Shown here piece by piece: positions 18,087 through 26,902 of a stretch of DNA of 64,000 nt; the stretch's first letter is position 1, and each line of letters begins with the position of its first letter. The DNA lies in assembly GCA_963743325.1 (NCBI GenBank), contig CAVUOZ010000004.1, forward strand, positions 248,001 through 312,000. The letters are read 5' to 3'. Origin of the DNA: DATFVA01 sp963743325 (GTDB lineage Bacteria; Bacteroidota; Ignavibacteria; Ignavibacteriales; Ignavibacteriaceae). The position numbers and the translations under genes were made by a program. Below the pieces are notes generated by a model. That model saw only the letters and a list, made by a program, of their open reading frames with translations. It made no database searches and was not told the origin of the DNA.

Positions 18087-18996
18087 TTGTTTTACTTGTT
18101 ATTATTTCAGCTGCTGTTTCTTCAGGATTATCTTCAATTGCCATCAGAAAGATTGATATCAATGCCAGAACCATCCCGGAAATAATTATAGGGTGGGGAA
18201 TTACCTGGTAAATAATTAATGAAAGTATAATTGTAATTACGGGTGCGACAGCGTTGGTCATAGGGCTTACAATGATCGCCTTGCCATATCTGAAAGCATA
18301 CACGATAGTCAAAGCACCGATTGAATTTAATAATTGTATGATAGCTGCTAAGTACGGACCTTTAAATCCCCAGTTAATTTCCTGTGAATAATCTGTCATT
18401 AAAAGTGCGATTGGAATTAATATGAGTCCTGTTAACATCATATAGAAAAAAATGCTCTCCGCCTTCATGGACTGATTTGCAAACCTCATAATGTAAGCCT
18501 GAACTCCCCACGCGAAAAAGACGACCAGTGAAAGGACAATCCATAGATATCCCGAGCTGTTAGCATCATTTGGAGGCTGGTATGAAAGAAATATGATGGC
18601 AATCAAAGCCAGCGCAATCCCCATCCAGCCTTTTTTGGATGCCCTTTCTTTCAAAAAAACGTATGATAAAATTATTGTAATTACAGGAGATAATGAAATA
18701 AAGGGAAAAACCAGATAAGCCGGACCGGTTCTTAGTGCCTGAAATAAAACTAACTGGCCACCGGCACCTGTCAATCCAATCAGACAGCCCAGCAATATTG
18801 ATTTCCTATCGAACTCCAATTTCCAATTAATGATTTTTAGCGCAACAATTGCAGGGGGAATCATAGTTAATGCCCATACAGCATAACCAAGAGTCGCCGG
18901 GAAACCCGATTTTTGAGGAAGTTCAATTAATGCTCCCCAGATTCCCCAAAATACTGTTGTAACTATTGCATAGATTAACCACGGGCGGACTCTCAA
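18079..18996 (-). CDS. EamA/DMT-family transporter (module 2)
   Basis: 305 residues, about ten membrane helices in two EamA repeats. The TTG start at 18996 is supported by an AGGAGG site six bases upstream and overlaps the stop of the KbaZ-like gene. Motifs such as YAIVTTVFWGIWGALIELP and VLFQALRTGPAYLVFPFISL match its paralogue at 4914-5789 closely. It is the only transporter in the operon, so it probably imports the free sugar, in contrast to the PTS importers of the enterobacterial aga systems. The tail ends in a hydrophilic stretch rich in Glu and Thr. Confidence 0.85.
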   Translation of the reverse strand: MRVRPWLIYAIVTTVFWGIWGALIELPQKSGFPATLGYAVWALTMIPPAIVALKIINWKLEFDRKSILLGCLIGLTGAGGQLVLFQALRTGPAYLVFPFISLSPVITIILSYVFLKERASKKGWMGIALALIAIIFLSYQPPNDANSSGYLWIVLSLVVFFAWGVQAYIMRFANQSMKAESIFFYMMLTGLILIPIALLMTDYSQEINWGFKGPYLAAIIQLLNSIGALTIVYAFRYGKAIIVSPMTNAVAPVITIILSLIIYQVIPHPIIISGMVLALISIFLMAIEDNPEETAAEIITSKTND

Positions 18997-20312
18997 TTTA
19001 AACCTCCTGATGTTGCATAATTATAAATTTCCAGAACACCCGAAATCCTGTGAAGTATAATTTCCTCTGGATTTTCAGATATGACCCCATCTCTTAAAGC
19101 ATTATATTCTTCAGGGAAATACTGACTTAATATTGAATGCGGAACAGGATGAACCCGAAGATTTTGGATCAATCTTTTTAATGATTCATCAACTCTTTTA
19201 TCCGACCAATAATACCTTATTCTATCGCTATAACTATATTTTCTTTTCCAATTATTTTCTTCTTCTGAAGAACAATAGTAATTCTCCCAGTATTTTGGTA
19301 ATTCAAGCATACTTTTTTCAACTACTTCAGCCAGATTTGAAAGAACGATTCCTTTTTTATTTGAAAGAATTTCTTCTTCAATTAATGCCAGGGCAAAAAC
19401 GGCTTCACGAAATTTAAATGTCAGCCAGGGTCCAACCTTCAGGAATACAAAATGATCTTCAATCATCTGCCGTAATAATTCTCTTTTTTGATAATCTGTA
19501 GAGTGAGCCTCATACACAAAAGCGGGGTAATTTTCTATGAGTTTAACCAAATCTTTAGAAGTATTTCTGTCATAATCATATACTTCAGCATCACTGAACT
19601 CTACCCCGGGTTGAACAACTACCCCGATGACACGCTCCCACGCTTCATGTAAATTGTACTTTTTAAATGCTTTCTCAGTAAGCCTGATTGTTTCTTCAAC
19701 AGCTCCGGGCGAAGTAACATGTTTAATGTCTTGATTTCCTCTGGCTCCACCGGGCGGTGGAACATCGGTTCCAATAATGTAAACGGGAAGATCAGCCTCA
19801 TTTAGTGATCCGGTAACAGTTTCTTCTGAGGCTTTGCAGAGGATTGCAGTTCTTTCTGCAATTATTGATGGATCCAAAGGATTATTATTATTATCATCAT
19901 CAGCACATTTCATACTGGCATCAAGATGAATTTTAGTAAAGCCTGCTGATACATAAGCTGAAATCTGATCCTGACCTTTATGAATTGCAGAATTTGATTT
20001 TTCGTTTTGCCATCTGTTTGGACCAAGATGATCTCCTCCGAGTATAACATTGCCTTCAGGGTAATTAAGTGACGATGCCAGTTTTAGGACAGAACGCTTA
20101 AATTTTGCAGGAGTGAGCCCGGTATATCCCCCGAATTGATCTACCTGGTTCGAAGTTGATTCGATCAATAAAGTCTGATTATTTTTCTTTGCATACTGAA
20201 TAGCAGCTTTGATAACATAGTAGTTCGCAGAACATATTGATGTTATGCCAACTGCTTTACCGGATTTATGTCCGCTGATTACCTGTAATATATTATTTTC
20301 AAAAGCAATCAC
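18993..20312 (-). CDS. kbaZ: Tagatose-bisphosphate aldolase non-catalytic subunit (KbaZ/GatZ family)
   Basis: 439 residues, the usual length for KbaZ/GatZ/AgaZ. It starts at GTG 20312, overlapping the TAG stop of agaS. Family blocks include ITSICSANYYVIKAAIQYAK, LLIESTSNQVDQFGGYTG, GGDHLGPNRWQ, and VYEAHSTDYQ. In enterobacteria this subunit is needed for full activity and stability of the KbaY/GatY aldolase. Its coexistence in one operon with the KbaY-like gene and AgaS defines a tagatose-6-phosphate pathway, as used for galactitol or (N-acetyl)galactosamine. Confidence 0.9.
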   Translation of the reverse strand: MIAFENNILQVISGHKSGKAVGITSICSANYYVIKAAIQYAKKNNQTLLIESTSNQVDQFGGYTGLTPAKFKRSVLKLASSLNYPEGNVILGGDHLGPNRWQNEKSNSAIHKGQDQISAYVSAGFTKIHLDASMKCADDDNNNNPLDPSIIAERTAILCKASEETVTGSLNEADLPVYIIGTDVPPPGGARGNQDIKHVTSPGAVEETIRLTEKAFKKYNLHEAWERVIGVVVQPGVEFSDAEVYDYDRNTSKDLVKLIENYPAFVYEAHSTDYQKRELLRQMIEDHFVFLKVGPWLTFKFREAVFALALIEEEILSNKKGIVLSNLAEVVEKSMLELPKYWENYYCSSEEENNWKRKYSYSDRIRYYWSDKRVDESLKRLIQNLRVHPVPHSILSQYFPEEYNALRDGVISENPEEIILHRISGVLEIYNYATSGGLN

Positions 20313-21478
20313 TATTTCACATTATGATATGGATAGATGTTTACTCCCTGCACAACTCTATGAATCATACCTGATTCAGAAGGAGAATCAGGGTTTATTC
20401 CCAGATATATAGATTTGAACAACCCTAACAACTGAGCGGGCAGAACAGAAACCACAGCAAGAAAATCTTCGTGAATTTTTTTACCGTTCTCTGAAAGCAC
20501 TATCTTCAGATCCAGATTTGCGGGATTAATATCTTCTTCCATGACCCCGATCGAGAAAAGCTTTTTCCCGCTGCTTGCAATTGTCTTTACTAAATCTTTT
20601 TCGTATAAGCTAGCGTAATGGTTGTTTGAAAAAAGGTACACTATTAATGTATTCTTATTCAGTACAGCTTTTGGCCCGTGACGAAATCCCATAAAGGAAT
20701 CATACTTACAAATGATTTTTCCATCAGTCAGCTCCTGTAATTTAAGCTGCGATTCTCTTGCTATTCCTTTAAGCATTCCTGATCCAAGAAATACTGCCCG
20801 GTTAAATTCTAACGATGCTGCGTTTTGAATATCCTTTGAATATTCATTCAATATTTTAGTGCCATATTTATAGAGAATATTAAATTGTTCATCTAATTCT
20901 TTATTCTGATGATTAATTCTGGATATCATCAACCCGGCAAGCAGCATAGAGGTAAAGCTTGCCGTCATAGCAAGTCCTTTATCATTAGCTTCAGGGGGTA
21001 ACAGAAAAACAAATTTGTTTTTTGATTTGACGGTTTCTAATAGTTCACTCTGATCATTACAGGTGATGATCAGATGAGATACGCTTTGAGATAACTTTTC
21101 GGATACCACGATTGCCTGAGAACTCTCTGGACTATTTCCTGATCGGGCAAAAGAAATTAATAGGTAATTATTGCGCTTGTTGAAGTATAATTCGGGATGT
21201 GTAATCAGATCGGTGGTAGCAACAGCATTAACAGGATTCCTGAACCTGTTATTATAAACTCCAAGCAAAACGTCACCAATAAATGCACTAGAACCGGCTC
21301 CCGTTAATATTATTCTGATATCTTTATCATCAAGTAATTTTTTAAGATAAGTTTTCAGGGGATTTTTAATCAGACGGTATTCAGTATAAATTTTTATCCA
21401 AAGTTCTGGCTGGCTGGCAATCTCTGATTCTGTGTAAAAATCGTTGGATAAAGAAAAGCTTTTATTATTTGTTTCCAT
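20312..21478 (-). CDS. agaS: AgaS-type SIS-domain sugar isomerase/deaminase
   Basis: 388 residues, matching AgaS length. Two SIS domains are visible: the first with ILTGAGSSAFIGDVL and LISFARSGNSPESSQA, the second with AVFLGSGMLKGIARESQLKL and FRHGPKAVL. AgaS converts galactosamine-6-phosphate to tagatose-6-phosphate with loss of ammonia. It is the first gene of the leftward seven-gene operon. A TTTCGAAA palindrome lies 5-12 bases upstream of the ATG, overlapping the ribosome-binding region. No N-acetylgalactosamine-6-phosphate deacetylase (AgaA) is found nearby, so the sugar may be non-acetylated, or the deacetylase is elsewhere. Confidence 0.85.
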   Translation of the reverse strand: METNNKSFSLSNDFYTESEIASQPELWIKIYTEYRLIKNPLKTYLKKLLDDKDIRIILTGAGSSAFIGDVLLGVYNNRFRNPVNAVATTDLITHPELYFNKRNNYLLISFARSGNSPESSQAIVVSEKLSQSVSHLIITCNDQSELLETVKSKNKFVFLLPPEANDKGLAMTASFTSMLLAGLMISRINHQNKELDEQFNILYKYGTKILNEYSKDIQNAASLEFNRAVFLGSGMLKGIARESQLKLQELTDGKIICKYDSFMGFRHGPKAVLNKNTLIVYLFSNNHYASLYEKDLVKTIASSGKKLFSIGVMEEDINPANLDLKIVLSENGKKIHEDFLAVVSVLPAQLLGLFKSIYLGINPDSPSESGMIHRVVQGVNIYPYHNVK

Positions 21479-21613
21479 GGAGTTTCGAAACCTTATTATT
21501 AATTATTAAAACCTTTCATATTATATTTAATAATTTTATTATTTTTTGTCAACATTTTATTACCTTTTTTTTATATTTCGAAAACTTATAAATTATTTTA
21601 ATTTTTTATTATT
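21479..21613. promoter_or_regulatory. Divergent promoter region with two TTTCGAAA palindromes
   Basis: This very AT-rich 135-bp region separates agaS (leftward) from the DeoR-type regulator (rightward). The 8-bp palindrome TTTCGAAA occurs at 21483-21490 (followed by CC) and 21576-21583 (followed by AC), 93 bp apart. Many DeoR/GlpR-family regulators bind TTTCG-containing operators. The two sites are well placed to repress both directions, possibly with looping. No ribosome-binding site is obvious before the regulator ATG. Confidence 0.5.
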
Positions 21614-22384
21614 ATGTTAAATCAGATGTCAACTATTGATCGTCGTGTTAAAATTCTCGATATGATAAATTCGGAGGGTCAGGTTGCTGTAGGTGAACTG
21701 AGCAGGATATTTAATGTAAGCGAAGTAACAATCAGAAATGATCTATCTCATCTCGAAAAAAAAGGTCTCTTAATTAAAACAAGGGGCGGCGGGTTAAAAT
21801 CTCAAAGGGTTGGAATAGATCAGCAGTTAAATGAAAAGGCTAAAATCAATTCGAGAGAGAAACTGGCGATAGGGAAAAAAGCTGCAGAATTAATTAAGGA
21901 TAATGATACAATTATTATAGACTCAGGAACTACAACGGTTGAAATTGCAAAAAACATCAACGGTATTAGTAATCTGACTGTAATTACAAACGCATTAAAC
22001 ATTGCAAGTCAGCTAATACAGGATGAAATCAAAGTTATCTTATTAGGAGGTATTTTAAGATCATCTTCTCTCTCGTTAATCGGTCCGCTTGGTGAAAATA
22101 ATATTAAGAATTTCTACTGCGATAAGTGTTTTCTCGGTGTGGATGGAATTGACTCTCAATCGGGTATATTTACTCCAAATTTCGAGGAAGCTAATCTTAA
22201 CAGACTTATGATTGAAGGTTCAAAAGAAGTGATTATTGTGACAGACTCCAGTAAATTTAAAAGAAAAAGTTTTGCTCATATAGCTCCAATATCAAAAGTT
22301 AATATCATAATCACTGATTCTAAAATACCCGAAGATGAATTCAGGAACTTACAAAGCAAGGGTATCAAAGTTATACTGGTCTAA
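21614..22384 (+). CDS. DeoR/GlpR-family transcriptional regulator
   Basis: 256 residues. The N-terminal winged helix-turn-helix (residues 5-60) has the family pattern RRVKILDMINSEGQVAVGEL, then VSEVTIRNDLSHLEKKGLL. The C-terminal DeoRC sensor domain includes IDSGTTTVEIAK and FLGVDGID, the usual sugar-phosphate site shape. It probably represses the divergent agaS operon and responds to a sugar phosphate such as tagatose-6-phosphate. The gene is followed after 28 bases by an amidohydrolase gene likely in the same transcript. Confidence 0.9.
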   Translation: MLNQMSTIDRRVKILDMINSEGQVAVGELSRIFNVSEVTIRNDLSHLEKKGLLIKTRGGGLKSQRVGIDQQLNEKAKINSREKLAIGKKAAELIKDNDTIIIDSGTTTVEIAKNINGISNLTVITNALNIASQLIQDEIKVILLGGILRSSSLSLIGPLGENNIKNFYCDKCFLGVDGIDSQSGIFTPNFEEANLNRLMIEGSKEVIIVTDSSKFKRKSFAHIAPISKVNIIITDSKIPEDEFRNLQSKGIKVILV

Positions 22385-22412
22385 ACCGCTAAATTTTGGA
22401 GATTATCTAATT

Positions 22413-23492
22413 ATGGACTCATTAAGAATCATACCGCTATTTTTATTTTTTATATTTTCATTCAGCTTCAATTCCGGGGCACAAACTGGTCCGGAAAATT
22501 TACTGCTTAAAGATTTTCGGCCTAAGAATATTTACAATATTCCGGTAACCACAATCACAAAAGGGAAATTTCCAATAATTGATGTTCATTCTCACGCTTA
22601 TGCGAATACACAGGAAGAACTCGATTTATGGGTGAAGAATATGGATGAGGCGGGAATCATCAAAACGATCCTGTTGACTTATGCTCACGGAAACGAGTTT
22701 GATTCGCTTATAAATTTTTACTCAAAGTATCCTGATAGATTTGAACTTTGGTGTGGAATCGATTTCACAGGCTATGATCAGCCGGGATACGGACCAGCTG
22801 CAGTTGATGAACTTGTCAGATGCTTTAATGAAGGGGCAAAAGGTGTTGGTGAGCTCGGGGATAAAGGTAAAGGGCTGGCCTATGGTAGTCCGCCGGCCAT
22901 CGGGATGCATATAGATGACCCGAGGATGAATCCTTTATTAGACAAATGCGCCGAATTAGGAATGCCCGTCAATATTCATATCGGAGAACCTCAATGGTTT
23001 TATGAGAAGATGGATTCAACCAATGATGGATTGATGAATGCTTATACATGGAGATTAGATAATCAGCAGGATATTCTAAGTCTTGATCAGGTTCTGAAAA
23101 CCCTCGAAAATGCGGTTAAAAATCACCCTAATACTTTATTTATCGCCTGCCATCTTGCAAATCAAAATACCGACCTGGCAAAGCTAGGACGGCTTCTTGA
23201 ATTATATCCGAATCTATATGCAGATATAAGTGCCAGGTATTCTGAAAATGCCCCTGTTCCAAGATACACAAAAACATTTTTTGAAAAATATCAGGACCGG
23301 CTTTTATATGGAACAGACATGGGGTTTGATAAGAGTATGTATGAAACCACATTTAGGATATTAGAATCGAATGATGAACACTTTTACAATATAGAACTTT
23401 TTGGGTATCACTGGCCGCTATATGGTTTTGGACTGAACGATGACACTTTGAAAAAACTTTATTCAGCAAATGCGAAAAGAATTCTGCACTAA
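22413..23492 (+). CDS. Exported amidohydrolase-family protein
   Basis: 359 residues from ATG 22413, preceded by TTTTGGAG; an in-frame ATG at 22335 inside the regulator gene would bury the signal peptide. The signal sequence runs to about FNSGAQ. Metal-binding motifs are IIDVHSHAY near residue 52, VNIHIGEPQW, FIACHLAN and LLYGTDMGFD. It is related to, but clearly distinct from, the lipoprotein amidohydrolase at 8967. Both lie at the edge of a sugar module and both are exported, so they may act on related periplasmic substrates. The exact reaction is unknown. Confidence 0.75.
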   Translation: MDSLRIIPLFLFFIFSFSFNSGAQTGPENLLLKDFRPKNIYNIPVTTITKGKFPIIDVHSHAYANTQEELDLWVKNMDEAGIIKTILLTYAHGNEFDSLINFYSKYPDRFELWCGIDFTGYDQPGYGPAAVDELVRCFNEGAKGVGELGDKGKGLAYGSPPAIGMHIDDPRMNPLLDKCAELGMPVNIHIGEPQWFYEKMDSTNDGLMNAYTWRLDNQQDILSLDQVLKTLENAVKNHPNTLFIACHLANQNTDLAKLGRLLELYPNLYADISARYSENAPVPRYTKTFFEKYQDRLLYGTDMGFDKSMYETTFRILESNDEHFYNIELFGYHWPLYGFGLNDDTLKKLYSANAKRILH

Positions 23493-24035
23493 CAAAGTGG
23501 GTTTAGGAATTATTTGAGAATCTTCACATTTTATAGCTAAAAGAGGTATGTTTTTTCAGTTTGTGCGGGAATCTGTTGTAACAATATTAAAAAATTTACC
23601 AGATGATTATGATCCGTAATATCACAGTTCTAATGAGTTTATTTGCAGCAAAAAAAAATGTGAACTTATTATAAAAATCGTATATTAATATTTATAATAT
23701 TAAGAATTTAGTAACGATTTGTTATGTCAAAAATAATAGATATCATTGTGTTAAAAACACCGGAAATAGGAAATAATGAGATACATTTTGATTGCTCTGA
23801 TAAACGAAATATTAGATTAAAATCAGCATTTGTTTGTTCTGGATTTTTAGGTAATTTTGACTTGCAAAAGTCATTTTACATATCGAATAATTTATTAGAA
23901 AAAAAAATCTCGAGGAGTCATCCATTTTCGTTGATATTCTACCTATTTTTCTTCCTGAAATTCAGGAATATCTTAATTAATTCAATCAATATAAAATCAA
24001 TAATAGTATATACTATTTAATTAAGGAGGAGAGAA
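23493..24035 (+). promoter_or_regulatory. Upstream region of the TonB operon with a 17-bp palindrome
   Basis: This 543-bp AT-rich gap shows no convincing gene; a 98-codon frame at 23724 lacks a ribosome site and has a low-complexity tail. The palindrome TTCCTGAA-A-TTCAGGAA lies at 23954-23970, about 65 bp before the exbB start, and is a candidate operator. A strong ribosome site (AAGGAGGAG, just before 24030) precedes the GTG start. Confidence 0.45.
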
Positions 24036-24839
24036 GTGAGTAAAGCCAAAATCAAAACTGTATTTACAGGTTTTGCAGGTATTGTGATACCGGTTTTATT
24101 TGTTGTAGCAATTGTTCTATTTAAGTTTGTTATGGGAAATCCGGAAAACTTCCAGGGTAATAACCCTGTAAATAACCCTAAACCGGGAAACTATTTGGGA
24201 GTTATTTATAAGGGCGGGATAATCGTTCCTATTCTTATGACCGTTCTTATGATGGTTATTACTTTCTCTATTGAAAGATGGATTACAATTTCAAAAGCAA
24301 AAGGAAAGGGAAGAATTACTGCTTTTGTTATAAGGGTTTATCAAAAACTTGCAAGCCCTGATCTGAATGGAGCAGTTGAAGAGTGTGATAAGCAACGCGG
24401 CTCTGTAGCCAATGTTATTAAAGCAGGACTCCTTAAATACATCGAGGTACTGGGTATCAAAGATATGAATAAAGATCAGAAGGTTGTTGTGATAAAACAG
24501 GAAATTGAAGAGGCTACTTCTCTTGAGATGCCTATTCTGGAACAAAATCTGGTTATACTTGCTACAATTGCACCTCTCGCAACCCTTCTGGGATTGCTGG
24601 GAACAGTACTGGGAATGATCAGAGCTTTTTCCGCCCTTGCTACCGCCGGTGCCCCTGATGCAGTCGCTTTAGCAACAGGTATTTCTGAAGCACTTATAAA
24701 TACCGCATTCGGAATTGGTTCATCTGCATTAGCGATTATATTTTATAATTATTTTACGACTAAAATTGATAAAATGACATACAGCATTGATGAGGCACAA
24801 GTCGCTATTATACAAAATTTTGTTGCGCATCATGAATAA
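24036..24839 (+). CDS. exbB: ExbB/MotA/TolQ-family proton channel protein
   Basis: 267 residues starting with GTG behind AAGGAGGAG. There are three membrane segments: one near residue 10-30, one near 58-80, and the long pair covering 165-260. The family core LATIAPLATLLGLLGTVLGM (about residues 172-191) and FGIGSSALAIIFYNYFTTK are present. It forms the pentameric channel that couples the proton gradient to TonB. It heads a seven-gene operon with two ExbD proteins, TonB, a small membrane protein, a PstS-like protein and a TPR protein. Confidence 0.95.
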   Translation: MSKAKIKTVFTGFAGIVIPVLFVVAIVLFKFVMGNPENFQGNNPVNNPKPGNYLGVIYKGGIIVPILMTVLMMVITFSIERWITISKAKGKGRITAFVIRVYQKLASPDLNGAVEECDKQRGSVANVIKAGLLKYIEVLGIKDMNKDQKVVVIKQEIEEATSLEMPILEQNLVILATIAPLATLLGLLGTVLGMIRAFSALATAGAPDAVALATGISEALINTAFGIGSSALAIIFYNYFTTKIDKMTYSIDEAQVAIIQNFVAHHE

Positions 24840-24872
24840 GGATTTAAAAAATTATAATAAAAGTGTAGAATT

Positions 24873-25493
24873 ATGCCAAAAGTAAAAGTTCCCCGGAAAA
24901 GCACATTAATAGATATGACAGCTATGTGCGATGTTGCGTTCCTATTATTAACGTTTTTTATGTTAACAACGCAATTTAAATCAGATGAATCGATAATGGT
25001 GGATACCCCTTCCTCTATATCAGAAATCAAGCTGCCTGATACTGATATTCTCAATATTACTATTACAAGAGAAGGAAAAGTATTTTTCAGTATTGATAAT
25101 AAGAACTTTGCGCGTGAACGTCTTCTTGCAAAAATTTCTGAAAAATACCCTGAACTTCAGTTTACTGCCCAGGAGGAAAAGGCTTTCGCGCTTACCGGAA
25201 GTGTTGGTGTTCCATTGAACCAATTAAAAGGTTATCTGGATCTGGATGAAACCGACAGAAAAATGTATGATCAACCGGGCATTCCCGTAGATTCTTCCAA
25301 TAATGAGCTGGGTACATGGATTATGCAGGGCAGACTTTCAAATCCAAATGTCCGCATTACAATAGATGGGGATCAGGCTTGTCCCTGGCCTATAATTAAA
25401 AAGGTGATGGATACTCTTCAGGATAAAAATGTTAATAAATTCAATCTGATTACTGATCTTGAAGCTGATCCGAATAAATTGAAAGGTATTTGA
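24873..25493 (+). CDS. exbD: ExbD/TolR-family protein, first copy
   Basis: 206 residues. A single membrane helix near residues 18-40 (MTAMCDVAFLLLTFFMLTT) contains the conserved Asp that carries protons in the ExbBD channel. The periplasmic domain ends with DGDQACPWPIIKKVMDTLQDKNVNKFNLIT, the typical ExbD C-terminal fold. An insertion of about 80 residues in the middle (about 90-150) makes it longer than the common 140-residue ExbD, as is usual for the paired ExbD proteins of Bacteroidota. Confidence 0.95.
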   Translation: MPKVKVPRKSTLIDMTAMCDVAFLLLTFFMLTTQFKSDESIMVDTPSSISEIKLPDTDILNITITREGKVFFSIDNKNFARERLLAKISEKYPELQFTAQEEKAFALTGSVGVPLNQLKGYLDLDETDRKMYDQPGIPVDSSNNELGTWIMQGRLSNPNVRITIDGDQACPWPIIKKVMDTLQDKNVNKFNLITDLEADPNKLKGI

Positions 25494-25495
25494 TT

Positions 25496-26029
25496 ATGGC
25501 TGAATTAGAACAAAAAGAAGTCGGTAAAAAGGGTAAAAAGAAAAAAGGCCGTAAAAAGATGTCTACAAGAATTGACCTTACTCCAATGGTCGATCTTGGA
25601 TTTCTTCTGGTCACTTTTTTTATGCTCACTACTACCTTCAGCAAGCCGCAAACTATGGAAATTAATATGCCCGTTAAGCCTAAGGGAGAGCTGACAGAAG
25701 AAGAACAAAATAGTCTGAAGGCATCTAAAGCATTAAATGTCTTAATTGGAGCAGAAAATAAGGTTTATTGGTATCGCGGCCTGCCTCAGGAACCGATTGA
25801 ACCCCTTAGTGAAACAAATTTCTCTGCTGATGGTATAAGGAAGGTGTTGCTGGACAAGAACAGGACAATTGAAAATATGGTAGTACTTATAAAACCTACG
25901 AATGATGCAAATTATAAGAATGTTGTTGATATTCTTGACGAAATGAATATTTGTAATATACAAAGGTATGCGCTGGTTGATATAACATCAGCCGACCTGG
26001 ATGCAATTAAACAATTTAAACAAGAGTGA
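25496..26029 (+). CDS. exbD: ExbD/TolR-family protein, second copy
   Basis: 177 residues from ATG 25496, with GAAAGG nine bases upstream; the alternative TTG at 25490 overlaps the previous stop. A lysine-rich cytoplasmic head (GKKGKKKKGRKKM) precedes the membrane helix containing RIDLTPMVDLGFLLVTFFML with its conserved Asp. The periplasmic part contains LIKPTNDANYKNVVDILDEM. Two different ExbD subunits in one TonB operon are a regular feature of Bacteroidota and relatives. Confidence 0.95.
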   Translation: MAELEQKEVGKKGKKKKGRKKMSTRIDLTPMVDLGFLLVTFFMLTTTFSKPQTMEINMPVKPKGELTEEEQNSLKASKALNVLIGAENKVYWYRGLPQEPIEPLSETNFSADGIRKVLLDKNRTIENMVVLIKPTNDANYKNVVDILDEMNICNIQRYALVDITSADLDAIKQFKQE

Positions 26030-26034
26030 TGATC

Positions 26035-26823
26035 ATGGCTAACGAAACAACCTATAAACTGGATATAGAAGAACTCCTGTTTGCTAAAAAAAACAAGGAG
26101 TATGGGGCATACCGGCTTCGTAAAGCTTACAAGAAATATCTCACGATTGCAATGTGGGCTGCTATATTTATAATTGTAATTACTACAACCGCGCCCAGTA
26201 TTTACCGGATGTTATATCCTACTGATGAAAATGCATTAAAGCAGAAAAAGGTGATAATAACTGAGCTGGCACCACCGCCGTCAATTGGGGAAGAAAAACA
26301 GGTGGTTCCTGTGGAAGCTCCTCCTCCGTTGAAATCCACAATTAAATTCACTCCTCCGGTTGTTAAACCCGACGAGCAGGTAAAAGATGAATTCATTCCG
26401 ACTGTTGAAGAACTGAAAGATGTAAACCCGGGCATGAAGACTGAACAGGGAAGCACTGAAGGCGTTGATTATAGTTTAATTGAAAGTGAACAAAAAGTTG
26501 TTGAAGAAAAAGAAGAGGCTCCTACTTATTTTGTAGCAGTAGAGGAAATGCCGGAACCAATTGGTGGAATTGCAGCAATTCAAAGCAAAATTATTTATCC
26601 TGAAATTGCCAAAAGAGCCGGTGTTGAAGGTAAAGTATATATTTTGGCTTTTGTTGACGAAAATGGAAATGTGACTAAAGCCCAGGTGCTTAAAGGTCTC
26701 GGTGCCGGTCTGGATGATGCAGCCCTGGATGCTATTAAGCAGACCAAATTCAAACCTGGAAAGCAGAGAGGTAAACCTGTTAAAGTGCAGGTTTCGATTC
26801 CGATTGTATTTAAGCTTAATTAG
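26035..26823 (+). CDS. tonB: TonB-family energy transducer
   Basis: About 262 residues from ATG 26035; ATG at 26029 is also possible. The cytoplasmic N-terminus has the Bacteroidota TonB signature ELLFAKKNKEYGAYRLRKAY, then one membrane helix (about 40-62), a proline-rich linker (APPPSIGE, EAPPPLK), and a TonB C-terminal domain starting at about residue 170 (YPEIAKRAGVEGKVY...GLDDAALDAIKQTKFKPGKQ). It transmits energy from ExbBD to outer-membrane receptors. A paralogue that has lost this C-terminal domain is encoded at 30031. Confidence 0.95.
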   Translation: MANETTYKLDIEELLFAKKNKEYGAYRLRKAYKKYLTIAMWAAIFIIVITTTAPSIYRMLYPTDENALKQKKVIITELAPPPSIGEEKQVVPVEAPPPLKSTIKFTPPVVKPDEQVKDEFIPTVEELKDVNPGMKTEQGSTEGVDYSLIESEQKVVEEKEEAPTYFVAVEEMPEPIGGIAAIQSKIIYPEIAKRAGVEGKVYILAFVDENGNVTKAQVLKGLGAGLDDAALDAIKQTKFKPGKQRGKPVKVQVSIPIVFKLN

Positions 26824-26902
26824 AAATATTCTGATTCTTTTCCGTTCTCTGAATTACGGAGGTTGGATTCTTGATAAAACCATCACTCTGGAAAAATAAT
26901 GT

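Noticed and set aside
23724..24020. 98-codon open frame upstream of exbB
   Set aside because: No ribosome-binding site, low-complexity Ile/Lys/Phe tail, and it covers the operator-like palindrome; it is best read as promoter DNA.
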